This document shows, piece after piece, positions 1 through 7,244 of a stretch of DNA of 64,000 nucleotides. Source of the stretch: Jutongia hominis (GTDB lineage Bacteria; Bacillota; Clostridia; Lachnospirales; Lachnospiraceae); assembly GCF_014384965.1 (NCBI RefSeq), contig NZ_JACRSW010000027.1:1-64000 (forward strand), given 5' to 3'. A program made the position numbers and the translations under genes. Each line of letters starts with the position of its first letter. The first letter of the stretch is position 1. The notes beneath the pieces are model-generated. The model was not told where the DNA came from. It saw nothing but the letters and a program-made list of their open reading frames with translations, and did not search any database.

Positions 1-124
1 ATTGCCCCATAGTAATATTAGCGATGTCGCTTAGAGAGCCTTCAATCCAATCAGGGTCAGGATTGTCGATAAACATCTGCTGATAAATTGCCCGTGCTTG
101 CTGCTCTAAATTATCGTTTACCAT
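1..124 (-). CDS. hsdS: HsdS type I restriction specificity subunit, partial (runs off the left edge)
   Basis: Reading leftwards from an ATG at 124, the frame encodes a segment with NDNLEQQARAIYQQMF followed by WIEGSLSDIANITMGQ. This is the well-known junction in HsdS where the central conserved helix ends and the second target-recognition domain starts (G-x-L-x-D-I-A-x-I-x-M-G-Q). HsdS directs the HsdM/HsdR complex to its DNA site. In a full-length HsdS this block lies mid-protein; here it begins at an ATG with no upstream first recognition domain, and it points opposite to hsdR. It therefore looks like a half-gene or silent specificity cassette. No strong ribosome site precedes it. The family call is firm; the cassette interpretation is inference because the rest lies outside the window. 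Confidence 0.75.
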   Translation of the reverse strand, partial: MVNDNLEQQARAIYQQMFIDNPDPDWIEGSLSDIANITMGQ

Positions 125-147
125 TTGTAAAAGGAGGAAGTTATATA

Positions 148-357
148 TTGAAAGATTGGAATTTTTGGTGTTCTATACTTACAGCTTTAACTGCTGTACT
201 GGCATTAGGCTTGTCTGTTCATCAGATAGGGCTTAGCAATAAGCAGCACTTATTTGATCGTAGATTAAAAGTATATATGTTGGCGGATGGAATTATTTCT
301 CGTTGCAAGGACTGTTATATGTGGTTATCAGAGAAAATACATCTGAATTTAAACTGA
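148..357 (+). CDS. Small single-pass membrane protein, unknown function
   Basis: A 69-residue ORF starting at TTG 148, ten bases after a good AAGGAGG (131-137); an ATG at 88 in the same frame has no ribosome site and would run through the hsdS fragment on the other strand. One hydrophobic segment spans about residues 4-24, followed by a basic tail containing LSNKQHLFDRR. That pattern resembles the N-terminus of a common family of Firmicute membrane proteins of roughly 150-200 residues, so this may be a shortened or decayed copy. It ends 19 bases before hsdR and could be co-transcribed with it. No function can be assigned. Confidence 0.5.
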   Translation: MKDWNFWCSILTALTAVLALGLSVHQIGLSNKQHLFDRRLKVYMLADGIISRCKDCYMWLSEKIHLNLN

Positions 358-376
358 TATAAGGAGGCGACAAAAT

Positions 377-3300
377 ATGTCAGATTTTTATACGGAAGCA
401 AATTATGAAAAATCAGTCATTGAATTGTTTCAGAATATGGATTATCGCTATGTTTATGCACCGGATTTGGAGCGAGATTTTCGTAGTCCGTTGTATGAAG
501 AAGAATTGGATAATTCTATTCGGCGAATTAATCCGGATATGCCGGATGATGCAATTACAGACGCTTTATATAAATTAAAGAACTTTGAAAATGCAGAGTT
601 AGTTTTGAAAAATGCTCTTTTTATGGATTATATTCAGCATGGAATCGAAGTACGTTATTTTGTCAAAGGTGAGGAACGTTCAGGATTGGTTTATCTGGTA
701 GATTATAAAAATCCTGGCAATAATTCCTTTGTTGTTGCGAATCAGTGGACATTTGTTGAGAATAGCAACAAGCGTCCGGATATATTACTGTTTTTGAATG
801 GTATGCCGGTTGTACTTATAGAATTGAAGTCACCATCACGAGAAGAAACAGATGCATCAGAAGCTTACACGCAAATCAGAAATTATATGCATGAGATTCC
901 ATCTATGTTTATTTATAATTGTATTTGCGTCATGAGTGATCATTTAACTTCTAAAGCTGGCACAATTACTTCAGGTGAAGATCGTTTCATGGAATGGAAG
1001 ACAAAAGATGGAAACAATGAGAACACACAGTATGCCCAATTCGATACATTTTTTGAAGGAATGTTTGTAAAAGAGCGTTTGCTTGATATTATCAAGAACT
1101 TTATCTGCTTTTCCAATGAAGGCTCGAAACAGATTAAGATTTTAGCAGGGTATCATCAGTATTTCGCAGTAAATAAAGCAATTCTATCAACAAAACATGC
1201 AACAGAAACGGATGGTAAAGGTGGTGTGTTCTGGCATACACAGGGAAGTGGAAAATCATTGTCAATGGTATTTTATGCTCATTGTTTACAAGATGCGTTA
1301 GATAGTCCGACAATTGTCGTAATCACGGACCGTAATGATTTGGATAATCAGCTTTACGGACAGTTTGCAAAATGTAGTAAATTTTTACGACAAGAACCTG
1401 TTCATGCGGATAAGAGGAAACTGTCTGATGAAGATAAAGAACGTAATGCACATTTAAGAAAAGGTGAAAAACCAATTATTGGTCTTATGGATTGGTTAAA
1501 TGATAGAAAAGCCAATGGTATTATTTTTACTACAATGCAAAAGTTTGAAGAATCATTTGAATGCCTTTCGGAACGCAGAAACATTATTGTTATGGCAGAT
1601 GAAGCCCATCGTGGACAATATGGTTTGAAAGAAAAAGTTGATGCTAAGACAGGCGAAATTAAAATTGGTACTGCCCGTATTATTCGTAATGCTCTGCCAA
1701 ATGCAACCTATATTGGATTTACCGGAACTCCGATTTCCATGAAAGATCGCAATACCCGGGAAGTATTTGGCGATTACATAGATATTTACGATATGACTCA
1801 GGCTGTTAAGGATGGTGCAACCAGACCTGTTTATTATGAGAGCCGTGTGATTAAATTAAAGTTGGATGAGCATACTTTGAAATTGATTGACCAAGAGTAT
1901 GACATTATGGCAAATAATGCTGATCCAGAGGTAATTGCGAAGAGCAAAAAGCAGCTTGGACAGATGGAAGCAATTCTTGGAAATGATAAAACTATTAATT
2001 CTCTGGTTGATGATATACTGGATCATTATGAGAATTATCGTGAAAATTTACTTACCGGAAAAGCAATGATTGTGGCATATTCGCGTTCGATTGCAATGAA
2101 AATTTATGAACGCATTTTACAACTTCGCCCGTCGTGGACAGAAAAAGTAGCTGTTGTAATGACTGGCAGCAATAAAGATCCGGAAGAATGGAATAAAATT
2201 ATCGGGAATAAACGGCATAAAGATGAATTGGCAAAGAAATTTAAAGATAACGACAGCCCTTTGAAGATAGCGATTGTGGTTGATATGTGGTTGACAGGAT
2301 TTGATGTTCCGTCGTTGGCAACTATGTATATATATAAGCCGATGCAAGGGTATAACTTGATGCAAGCGATTGCCAGAGTAAATAGGGTATTTGGAGATAA
2401 AGAAGGTGGTCTTGTAGTTGACTATGTAGGCATTGCCGCAGCATTGAAACAGGCAATGAATGATTATACAGCCAGAGATAAGAAAAATTATGGCGATACA
2501 GATGTTGCAAAAGTAGCATATCCTAAATTCCTTGAAAAATTATCTGTTTGCCGAGATTTATTTCATGGATATGATTATTCAAAATTTATGAATGGCACAG
2601 ATTTGGAGCGTTCCAAAGCGATTAGTGGTGCTGTGAACTTTATTGTGGCAGTTGAGAAGGCAGAGGATCGGGAAGCGTTTTTAAAAGAGGGATTGCTTTT
2701 AAAACAGGCACTTTCTCTGTGTGCATCTTTGGTTGAACGTGATTTGCGTGTAGAATCTGCTTTTTTTGAGTCTGTCCGGGTGCTTGTAACTCGATTGATG
2801 AATCAAGGTGAAGGAAAGAAAATTTCTTTACCAGAGATGAATGCCAGAGTTAACAATCTTTTGAAAGCAAGTATACAAAGTGATGGCGTAATTAATCTTT
2901 TTTCAGATATGGACAAGGAGTTTTCGCTTTTCGCTCCTAAATTTCTTGAAGAAGTTTCAAAAATGAAAGAGAGAAACCTAGCAGTTGAGTTGCTGAAAAA
3001 ACTGATTGCAGAACAGGTAAAAATATATCGACATACCAATGTCGTGAAGTCTGAAAAATTCAGTGAAATTATTCAACGAACGATGAATGCCTATTTAAAT
3101 GGTATGTTGACTAATGAGCAGGTTATTGAAGAACTGCTAAACCTGGCAAAACAAATTGCAGCGGCTCACAAAGAAGGTGATCAGTTGGGATTGACTGCGG
3201 ATGAGCTGGCATTTTATGATGCACTGACAAAACCGCAGGCAATCAAAGATTTTTATGAAAATGAAGAATTGATTGCTATTACAAAAGAACTTGCGGACAC

Positions 3301-3568
3301 TCTTAGAAAAAATAGGACGATTGACTGGCAAAAACGTGATTCTGCGAGAGCAAGGATGCGGATAATGATAAAAAGGCTTTTGAAAAAACATAGATATCCA
3401 CCGGAAGGTATGGATAATGCAGTTCAGACGGTTATGACACAATGTGAATTATGGACAGATAATAATGATATGGAATTATTGCAAAAATCTTCAAATGTGC
3501 ATCCATATCCATTAAGTCCGGAATTGGGCAAAGTGGCGGAAGAACCTGAGCCTTATGTAAAAAAATAG
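377..3568 (+). CDS. hsdR: Type I restriction enzyme R subunit (HsdR)
   Basis: The motor and nuclease subunit of a type I restriction-modification complex, which translocates DNA and cuts it far from the recognition site. At 1063 residues it is full length. The nuclease core has D135 and E149-x-K151 (RPDILL...VVLIELKSP). The SF2 motor shows Walker A at about 288-294 (TQGSGKS), DEAH at 408-411, GFTGTP at about 447-452 and the late helicase block QAIARVNRVF. The C-terminal part is helical and probably docks on the methylase. The start at 377 follows AAGGAGG. hsdM is not in the window and must lie to the left. A terminator hairpin follows at 3612-3655. The gene looks intact. Confidence 0.95.
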   Translation: MSDFYTEANYEKSVIELFQNMDYRYVYAPDLERDFRSPLYEEELDNSIRRINPDMPDDAITDALYKLKNFENAELVLKNALFMDYIQHGIEVRYFVKGEERSGLVYLVDYKNPGNNSFVVANQWTFVENSNKRPDILLFLNGMPVVLIELKSPSREETDASEAYTQIRNYMHEIPSMFIYNCICVMSDHLTSKAGTITSGEDRFMEWKTKDGNNENTQYAQFDTFFEGMFVKERLLDIIKNFICFSNEGSKQIKILAGYHQYFAVNKAILSTKHATETDGKGGVFWHTQGSGKSLSMVFYAHCLQDALDSPTIVVITDRNDLDNQLYGQFAKCSKFLRQEPVHADKRKLSDEDKERNAHLRKGEKPIIGLMDWLNDRKANGIIFTTMQKFEESFECLSERRNIIVMADEAHRGQYGLKEKVDAKTGEIKIGTARIIRNALPNATYIGFTGTPISMKDRNTREVFGDYIDIYDMTQAVKDGATRPVYYESRVIKLKLDEHTLKLIDQEYDIMANNADPEVIAKSKKQLGQMEAILGNDKTINSLVDDILDHYENYRENLLTGKAMIVAYSRSIAMKIYERILQLRPSWTEKVAVVMTGSNKDPEEWNKIIGNKRHKDELAKKFKDNDSPLKIAIVVDMWLTGFDVPSLATMYIYKPMQGYNLMQAIARVNRVFGDKEGGLVVDYVGIAAALKQAMNDYTARDKKNYGDTDVAKVAYPKFLEKLSVCRDLFHGYDYSKFMNGTDLERSKAISGAVNFIVAVEKAEDREAFLKEGLLLKQALSLCASLVERDLRVESAFFESVRVLVTRLMNQGEGKKISLPEMNARVNNLLKASIQSDGVINLFSDMDKEFSLFAPKFLEEVSKMKERNLAVELLKKLIAEQVKIYRHTNVVKSEKFSEIIQRTMNAYLNGMLTNEQVIEELLNLAKQIAAAHKEGDQLGLTADELAFYDALTKPQAIKDFYENEELIAITKELADTLRKNRTIDWQKRDSARARMRIMIKRLLKKHRYPPEGMDNAVQTVMTQCELWTDNNDMELLQKSSNVHPYPLSPELGKVAEEPEPYVKK

Positions 3569-3611
3569 AAGCTATATTACCACGGTGTAGTCTCTATATA
3601 TCTTGTCAAAT

Positions 3612-3655
3612 AAAGCCCGTTTCAAGCTTACAACCAAACTTGAAATGGGCTTTTT
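3612..3655 (+). terminator. Rho-independent terminator after hsdR
   Basis: AAAGCCCGTTTCAAG (3612-3626) pairs with CTTGAAATGGGCTTT, followed by a short T run. It closes the hsdR transcript; because the left arm begins with AAA, it could also work weakly in the other direction for the leftward nitroreductase gene. Confidence 0.8.
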
Positions 3656-3747
3656 GGCTCTAAGTATTATTCAAAAGTTTTCTTATACCGGATTCCCCGG
3701 TCTTTCATCGCATCGAGGATTGGGCGGCATGAATTCACCGATATCGC

Positions 3748-4305
3748 TTAATGCATACTCTGCATAGGGTGGGACTTTTCATCAATCCAGAATACTCTGC
3801 CATCTTTTCGTTTGGCTGCTTCCGGTAAATCACCATCTATGTAACCGATAGCACAGTGACCGATTCCTTCCCATTCGCCTGTGATACCAAGTTCTTTTAA
3901 TAATTCCTGATATTCAGGAAGTTCGAATTCTTCTTTTGCTCTATGGATCCAGATGCTTCCAAGGTTTAAGGAGTGAGCAGCTAGCATCATATTTCCGAGT
4001 ACAAGACTTCCGTCATAAACGTGAGTAGGACGATCTTTGTCTGCTAAAACAATGAGAATAGCCGGTGCACCATAAAATGGATCGAAGTTTTCATCCCATC
4101 CACCAATTTTGGCATTGATCTTAGCTATTTTGTCACGAAGCTCTTTTTTGGTTACAGCGATTGTGATTACTGCTTGTTGTCCCATGCCATTTGCAGCATA
4201 TAATCCTGCTTCTATGATCTGGTTTAAATCTTCTTTTGAAGGCATATCCGGTTTGAATTTGCGGATGCTGCGTCGTTCTTTCATTGCTTTTATGATTTCA
4301 TTCAT
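3748..4305 (-). CDS. Nitroreductase family FMN-dependent oxidoreductase
   Basis: A 185-residue flavoprotein of the nitroreductase fold, which reduces nitro compounds, quinones or flavins with NAD(P)H. The N-terminal RRSIRKF block (residues about 9-15) is the classic FMN-phosphate binding motif, and the C-terminal GEWEGIGHCAIGYIDG stretch is the conserved end of the fold. The start is taken at 4305 (MNEIIKAMKERRS) because GGAGG lies just upstream; the longer frame beginning at 4389 adds 28 residues unlike the family. The gene is divergent from the peptide/FMN-ferredoxin genes, and an inverted repeat lies between the two promoters, which suggests a shared redox-responsive control. The physiological substrate cannot be told from sequence. 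Confidence 0.88.
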   Translation of the reverse strand: MNEIIKAMKERRSIRKFKPDMPSKEDLNQIIEAGLYAANGMGQQAVITIAVTKKELRDKIAKINAKIGGWDENFDPFYGAPAILIVLADKDRPTHVYDGSLVLGNMMLAAHSLNLGSIWIHRAKEEFELPEYQELLKELGITGEWEGIGHCAIGYIDGDLPEAAKRKDGRVFWIDEKSHPMQSMH

Positions 4306-4406
4306 ATTTTGTAGGTCCTCCTTTTTTATAAAAATGTACTTTCGGTATCTTTTCAAAACGAATCCTTTCGGCTGGATTTCTGAGCACAAAGAGATCTTCT
4401 TTTTCT

Positions 4407-4435
4407 ATTGTAGCATTCTCGAAGATTAGTAACAA
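4407..4435 (-). promoter_or_regulatory. Promoter for the nitroreductase gene
   Basis: Read leftwards: TTGTTA (-35, 4430-4435), 17 bases, TACAAT (-10, 4407-4412), preceded by TGC as in an extended -10. It gives a leader of roughly 95 bases to the start at 4305. Inferred from consensus only. Confidence 0.5.
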
Positions 4436-4455
4436 GTGCAATGAAATGCACAAAA

Positions 4456-4497
4456 GTTACTTTCAGGTAACTATGTAATAAAAAAGTGCGTACTTTT
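4456..4497. promoter_or_regulatory. Putative divergent operator, HxlR-type
   Basis: Two dyads lie between the divergent promoters: GTTACTTTCAGGTAAC (4456-4471) and AAAAGTGCGTACTTTT (4482-4497), the latter overlapping the -35 of the rightward promoter. This pair resembles elements often seen upstream of HxlR/DUF24-regulated redox genes in Firmicutes. No HxlR gene is in the window, so the regulator is inferred. Confidence 0.4.
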
Positions 4498-4522
4498 ACA
4501 GCATGATCTTCCTTGCTATGAT
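4495..4522 (+). promoter_or_regulatory. Promoter for the 47-residue peptide gene
   Basis: TTTACA (4495-4500), 16 bases, TATGAT (4517-4522) with a TGC extension. The -35 overlaps the right-hand dyad of the presumed operator. Confidence 0.5.
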
Positions 4523-4587
4523 AAGGATGCAACAGGCGAAAGCCATATTACAAAAAAAATAAGAAAAAATGACAGGAGGTAACAAAG

Positions 4588-4731
4588 ATGGCATTAGCAA
4601 ACATATTTGGATGGAGCAAAAAAGAAAGTAAGCAGCAAAGTACAGCATGTGGAACAGCATGCGGAGCGGCAGACAAAGAAGAGACAAAAACAGCAGCATG
4701 TGGAACAGCGTGCGGAGCAGCAGACAAGTAG
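4588..4731 (+). CDS. 47-residue peptide with two ACGTACGAADK repeats
   Basis: ATG at 4588 follows a strong ACAGGAGGT site. The product starts MALANIFGWSKKESK and then contains ACGTACGAADK twice, 17 residues apart (a 51-base repeat in the DNA). Each repeat has a CxxxC pair, giving four cysteines and a rich Gly/Ala content. There is no signal peptide or membrane segment. It sits between the presumed operator and an FMN-ferredoxin gene, and is followed by a hairpin that may make its mRNA more abundant than the downstream gene. Metal binding, redox buffering or a modified-peptide precursor are all possible; I do not recognise a characterised family. The ORF itself is well supported by its ribosome site and internal repeat. 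Confidence 0.72.
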   Translation: MALANIFGWSKKESKQQSTACGTACGAADKEETKTAACGTACGAADK

Positions 4732-4752
4732 AGCAAATTGTAGTGTGATGGG

Positions 4753-4790
4753 ATATAGGGGGTGACGTGGTCAGCGTTGCCCCTATATTT
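4753..4790 (+). terminator. Hairpin between the cysteine peptide and the FMN-ferredoxin gene
   Basis: ATATAGGGG (4753-4761) pairs with CCCCTATAT (4780-4788), followed by TTTCT. The T run is short, so this may be a partial terminator that attenuates read-through to the gene at 4890, or an mRNA-stabilising hairpin. Confidence 0.45.
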
Positions 4791-4889
4791 CTAAGTTACG
4801 GTAAGAATACAGCATACTACAGGTGTAGAAAGATAAGATCTAAATATATGGTAGAAGACGAAGAATGAAATGACAGGAGGTGTAAAAAT

Positions 4890-5501
4890 ATGGATTTGAA
4901 TACATGTTTAAGGAAAATGGAACTGGTTGGGGTATTAGCCTTTGCAACCGTAGATGAAGAAGGAGCACCTCAGATCAGAAACATCAGTGCGATTTATTAT
5001 GAGCCGGATGCACTTTATTTCTTTACGGCAAGAGGAAAGAATTTCTGTAAGGAACTTTTAGCAGACGGAAGAGTACAGATCTTATGTTATACACGATATA
5101 AAGAAATGATCCGTTTATCTGGTAAGGCATATGCAGTAGATGAGGATGAGCAGATCAAATGGAGAGACAGGATCTTTCAGGAACAGCCGAATTTAGAAAA
5201 TGTCTATCCGAAAGACACGAAAGAGATCGGAATTATTTTTTGCATTGATCACGCACAGGTGGAATATTTTAATCTGGGTGTAAATCCTATTTTTCGGGAG
5301 ACTTATGCATTAGGGAATGTTATAGTAAAAGAAAAAGGATATGATATTACAGACAAATGTGTTGGCTGTAAGAAATGTCAGACAGTCTGTCCGCAAAAAT
5401 GTATAACAGAAGGCAAACCGTTTGTGATACAGCAGGAACATTGTCTGCATTGCGGAAGCTGTTATGAACACTGTCCGGTAAAAGCGATTGAAAGAAGATG
5501 A
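4890..5501 (+). CDS. Pyridoxamine 5'-phosphate oxidase-like flavoprotein with C-terminal 2[4Fe-4S] ferredoxin domain
   Basis: 203 residues. Residues 1 to about 130 form a PNPOx-like split-barrel (GVLAFATVDEEGAPQIRNIS..., YFFTARGK), which normally binds FMN or F420. The C-terminus has two ferredoxin motifs, CVGCKKCQTVCPQKC and CLHCGSCYEHCP, each able to hold a [4Fe-4S] cluster. The fusion indicates electron transfer between iron-sulfur clusters and a flavin in an anaerobe. The start follows ACAGGAGGTG. The gene lies downstream of the cysteine peptide, possibly on the same operator. Its stop at 5501 is five bases before the start of a macrodomain gene remnant. The natural substrate is unknown. 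Confidence 0.88.
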   Translation: MDLNTCLRKMELVGVLAFATVDEEGAPQIRNISAIYYEPDALYFFTARGKNFCKELLADGRVQILCYTRYKEMIRLSGKAYAVDEDEQIKWRDRIFQEQPNLENVYPKDTKEIGIIFCIDHAQVEYFNLGVNPIFRETYALGNVIVKEKGYDITDKCVGCKKCQTVCPQKCITEGKPFVIQQEHCLHCGSCYEHCPVKAIERR

Positions 5502-5505
5502 GACT

Positions 5506-5730
5506 ATGGATCAGAGAGAAAAAAGAGTATATTTGATACAGCAATTATTAAATGAAAAAAAAGAATATCGTACCATACCGATTCCGGATGATGAGGAAGA
5601 ACAAAAGAAGTTGTTAAGAAGTCTGACGAATATTCGTCAGACTCATGCAGTCAGTCAGGATTTTCTAACCGTACAGGATTCTTATTTGCATCGGTTCATC
5701 TTAAAGAAGCATTTTGTATGGATTCGATAA
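5506..5730 (+). pseudogene. Truncated macrodomain protein-ADP-ribose hydrolase (N-terminal remnant)
   Basis: The 74-codon frame starts MDQREKRVYLIQQLLNEKK and continues through LLRSLTNIRQ and LTVQDSYLHR. This matches the helical N-terminal extension of zinc-dependent macrodomain ADP-ribosyl hydrolases, whose intact members are about 250-280 residues. The reading frame then degenerates (FILKKHFVWIR-stop) and no macrodomain follows on either strand; the leftward CarD-like gene ends only 40 bases on. The catalytic domain appears deleted. It would have been the last gene of the FMN-ferredoxin operon. The family assignment rests on remembered similarity of this N-terminal block. Confidence 0.6.
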
Positions 5731-5769
5731 AAAAGCAGTCTGTCTGTATCAAAGCGGATTGTGGCAGGG

Positions 5770-6279
5770 TCATAAAAGATATGCTTTGATCATATCTTCG
5801 ATGAATTGCACCATATTTTCTTTTGGTACATCCAGTACAAAAGAAAGTTCGGAAAAGAGTACATCCTCTGCCTGTTTAAAATATTTGTCATCGGTCGCTG
5901 TGCTTTTTTTTCCTTGTTTGATGCGTTCTTGTTTGCGAGTATAGATTAACTTTATAATGCTTACAATTTTTTTGTTATCACCGCTTAATATTGTTGCTTT
6001 ATATTCCTGTTCACGCATCTTTTCATTATGAATTTCTGTTTCCGTGATATTATGAATTGATTTTATCAACTGAATGGCTTCTTCTTTGCTGATCATATTT
6101 CTGATCCTTCCATCGACGTAATCGACAGGCAGATATATCTTAGATGTTTTTTCATTTATTGGTACTAATATATAGTATTCTTTAGTTTTATTCATTCCGG
6201 TTGTGTCGGGATGGCCAACATTTTCAATTTTACAAATACCCTCCGGCATTTTTACTACATAGTCTCCTTTTTTATACAT
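5770..6279 (-). CDS. CarD-like/CdnL transcriptional regulator
   Basis: A 169-residue protein. The N-terminus (YKKGDYVVKMPEGICKIENVG, then KEYYILVPI and KIYLPVDY) is a CarD/TRCF RNA-polymerase-interaction domain, and the C-terminal half is helical as in CdnL. Such proteins bind the RNA polymerase beta subunit and stabilise open promoter complexes. The start at 6279 is chosen because the domain begins there and AAGGAAAAG precedes it; the frame extends 31 codons further upstream with no family-like sequence. A long leader hairpin lies at 6323-6370. Which promoters it affects cannot be told. Confidence 0.8.
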   Translation of the reverse strand: MYKKGDYVVKMPEGICKIENVGHPDTTGMNKTKEYYILVPINEKTSKIYLPVDYVDGRIRNMISKEEAIQLIKSIHNITETEIHNEKMREQEYKATILSGDNKKIVSIIKLIYTRKQERIKQGKKSTATDDKYFKQAEDVLFSELSFVLDVPKENMVQFIEDMIKAYLL

Positions 6280-6322
6280 AACTTTTCCTTTCCTTTCTTT
6301 TTTATAAAGTAAATCAAAAAGA

Positions 6323-6370
6323 GAAAAGGACTGCTTCACTCGGTAACATTTGAATGAAATAGCCCTTTTC
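6323..6370 (-). promoter_or_regulatory. Leader hairpin upstream of the CarD-like gene
   Basis: GAAAAGG (6323-6329) pairs with CCTTTTC (6364-6370), and the stem continues inward with a few mismatches (CTGCTTCACTC against GAATGAAATAG). On the leftward RNA the stem is followed by a T-rich stretch, so it could act as an attenuator. No ligand family recognised. Confidence 0.4.
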
Positions 6371-6488
6371 ATGAAAATTGTACACAGTTTCTAGTATTTA
6401 GTTTATCATTTTTTGAAAAAATTTGTAAGCATTTTTGGGGAAATTTTGATTTTGATTTGTTTTTCCCTTCCGTGTAGCTGGTGTGAGG

Positions 6489-6516
6489 TTGACTGTTCCG
6501 TAAAAGAAAATATAAT
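6489..6516 (+). promoter_or_regulatory. Promoter for the HD-domain gene
   Basis: TTGACT (6489-6494), 16 bases, TATAAT (6511-6516); the gene starts about 80 bases downstream. The rest of the 6371-6599 spacer shows nothing further. Confidence 0.6.
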
Positions 6517-6599
6517 AAAAGAAGAAGTAGGTCTGGATGTGCTTTCAGGCAATGGAATCACAGAATGGGGAAGTCGTATTTGACTAGGAGGAAAGTAAG

Positions 6600-7187
6600 A
6601 TGGATGAAAGATTACAAAAGCAGCTTGCATTTGCATTAGAGATTGATAAAGAAAAGAACATTTTAAGGCAGACACATTTATCCGGACATGGAAGACGGGA
6701 AAATGATGCAGAACATGCATGGCATATGGCGATCATGGCATATCTGTTAAAAGAATATGCCAATGAAGAGGTTGACATTGCAAAAGTGATGTTGATGTGT
6801 CTGATCCATGATATTGTAGAAATTGATGCCGGAGATACTTATGCATATGATGCAGAGGGATTAAAAACGCAAAAGGCAAGAGAAGATGCAGCGAAGGAAC
6901 GAATTTTTTCTCTTCTTCCAAACGAGCAGAAAGAAGAATTGATCGCACTATTTGATGAGTTTGAAGCGTTTGAATCCGCAGAATCAAAATTTGCACATAC
7001 GATGGACAATCTGCAACCACTACTGTTAAATGACAGCAATGGCGGTGCAGACTGGAAAGCACATGGAGTCTGTGCAAAGCAGGTATACGGCAGACAGGAA
7101 AAGACAAAACTTGGTTCGGAGAAGTTATATGAAATAACAGACCGGCTGATTCAAAAAAACATTGAAAAAGGCAATATTCAAAAATAA
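6600..7187 (+). CDS. HD-domain phosphohydrolase, YfbR/HDDC2-like
   Basis: 195 residues. Metal-binding HD residues are visible in order: ENDAEHAWHMA (His), CLIHDIVEID (HD) and a later Asp in GDTYAYD. The RQTHLSGHGRRENDAEH opening is characteristic of the 5'-deoxynucleotidase-like HD group, which removes phosphate from deoxynucleoside monophosphates; substrate here is inferred. It has its own promoter and an AGGAGG ribosome site. A symmetrical hairpin follows the stop and separates it from a convergent Rpn remnant. Confidence 0.82.
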   Translation: MDERLQKQLAFALEIDKEKNILRQTHLSGHGRRENDAEHAWHMAIMAYLLKEYANEEVDIAKVMLMCLIHDIVEIDAGDTYAYDAEGLKTQKAREDAAKERIFSLLPNEQKEELIALFDEFEAFESAESKFAHTMDNLQPLLLNDSNGGADWKAHGVCAKQVYGRQEKTKLGSEKLYEITDRLIQKNIEKGNIQK

Positions 7188-7206
7188 AGGTGCGAGAGTG
7201 TAATAT

Positions 7207-7244
7207 AAAGTGCGTAAGTTTGTTGCCGGTAACTTACACACTTT
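7207..7244. terminator. Bidirectional hairpin between convergent genes
   Basis: AAAGTG-c-GTAAGTT (7207-7220) pairs with AACTTAC-a-CACTTT (7231-7244). It lies exactly between two converging reading frames, which fits a shared terminator, although neither side has a long T run. Confidence 0.5.
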
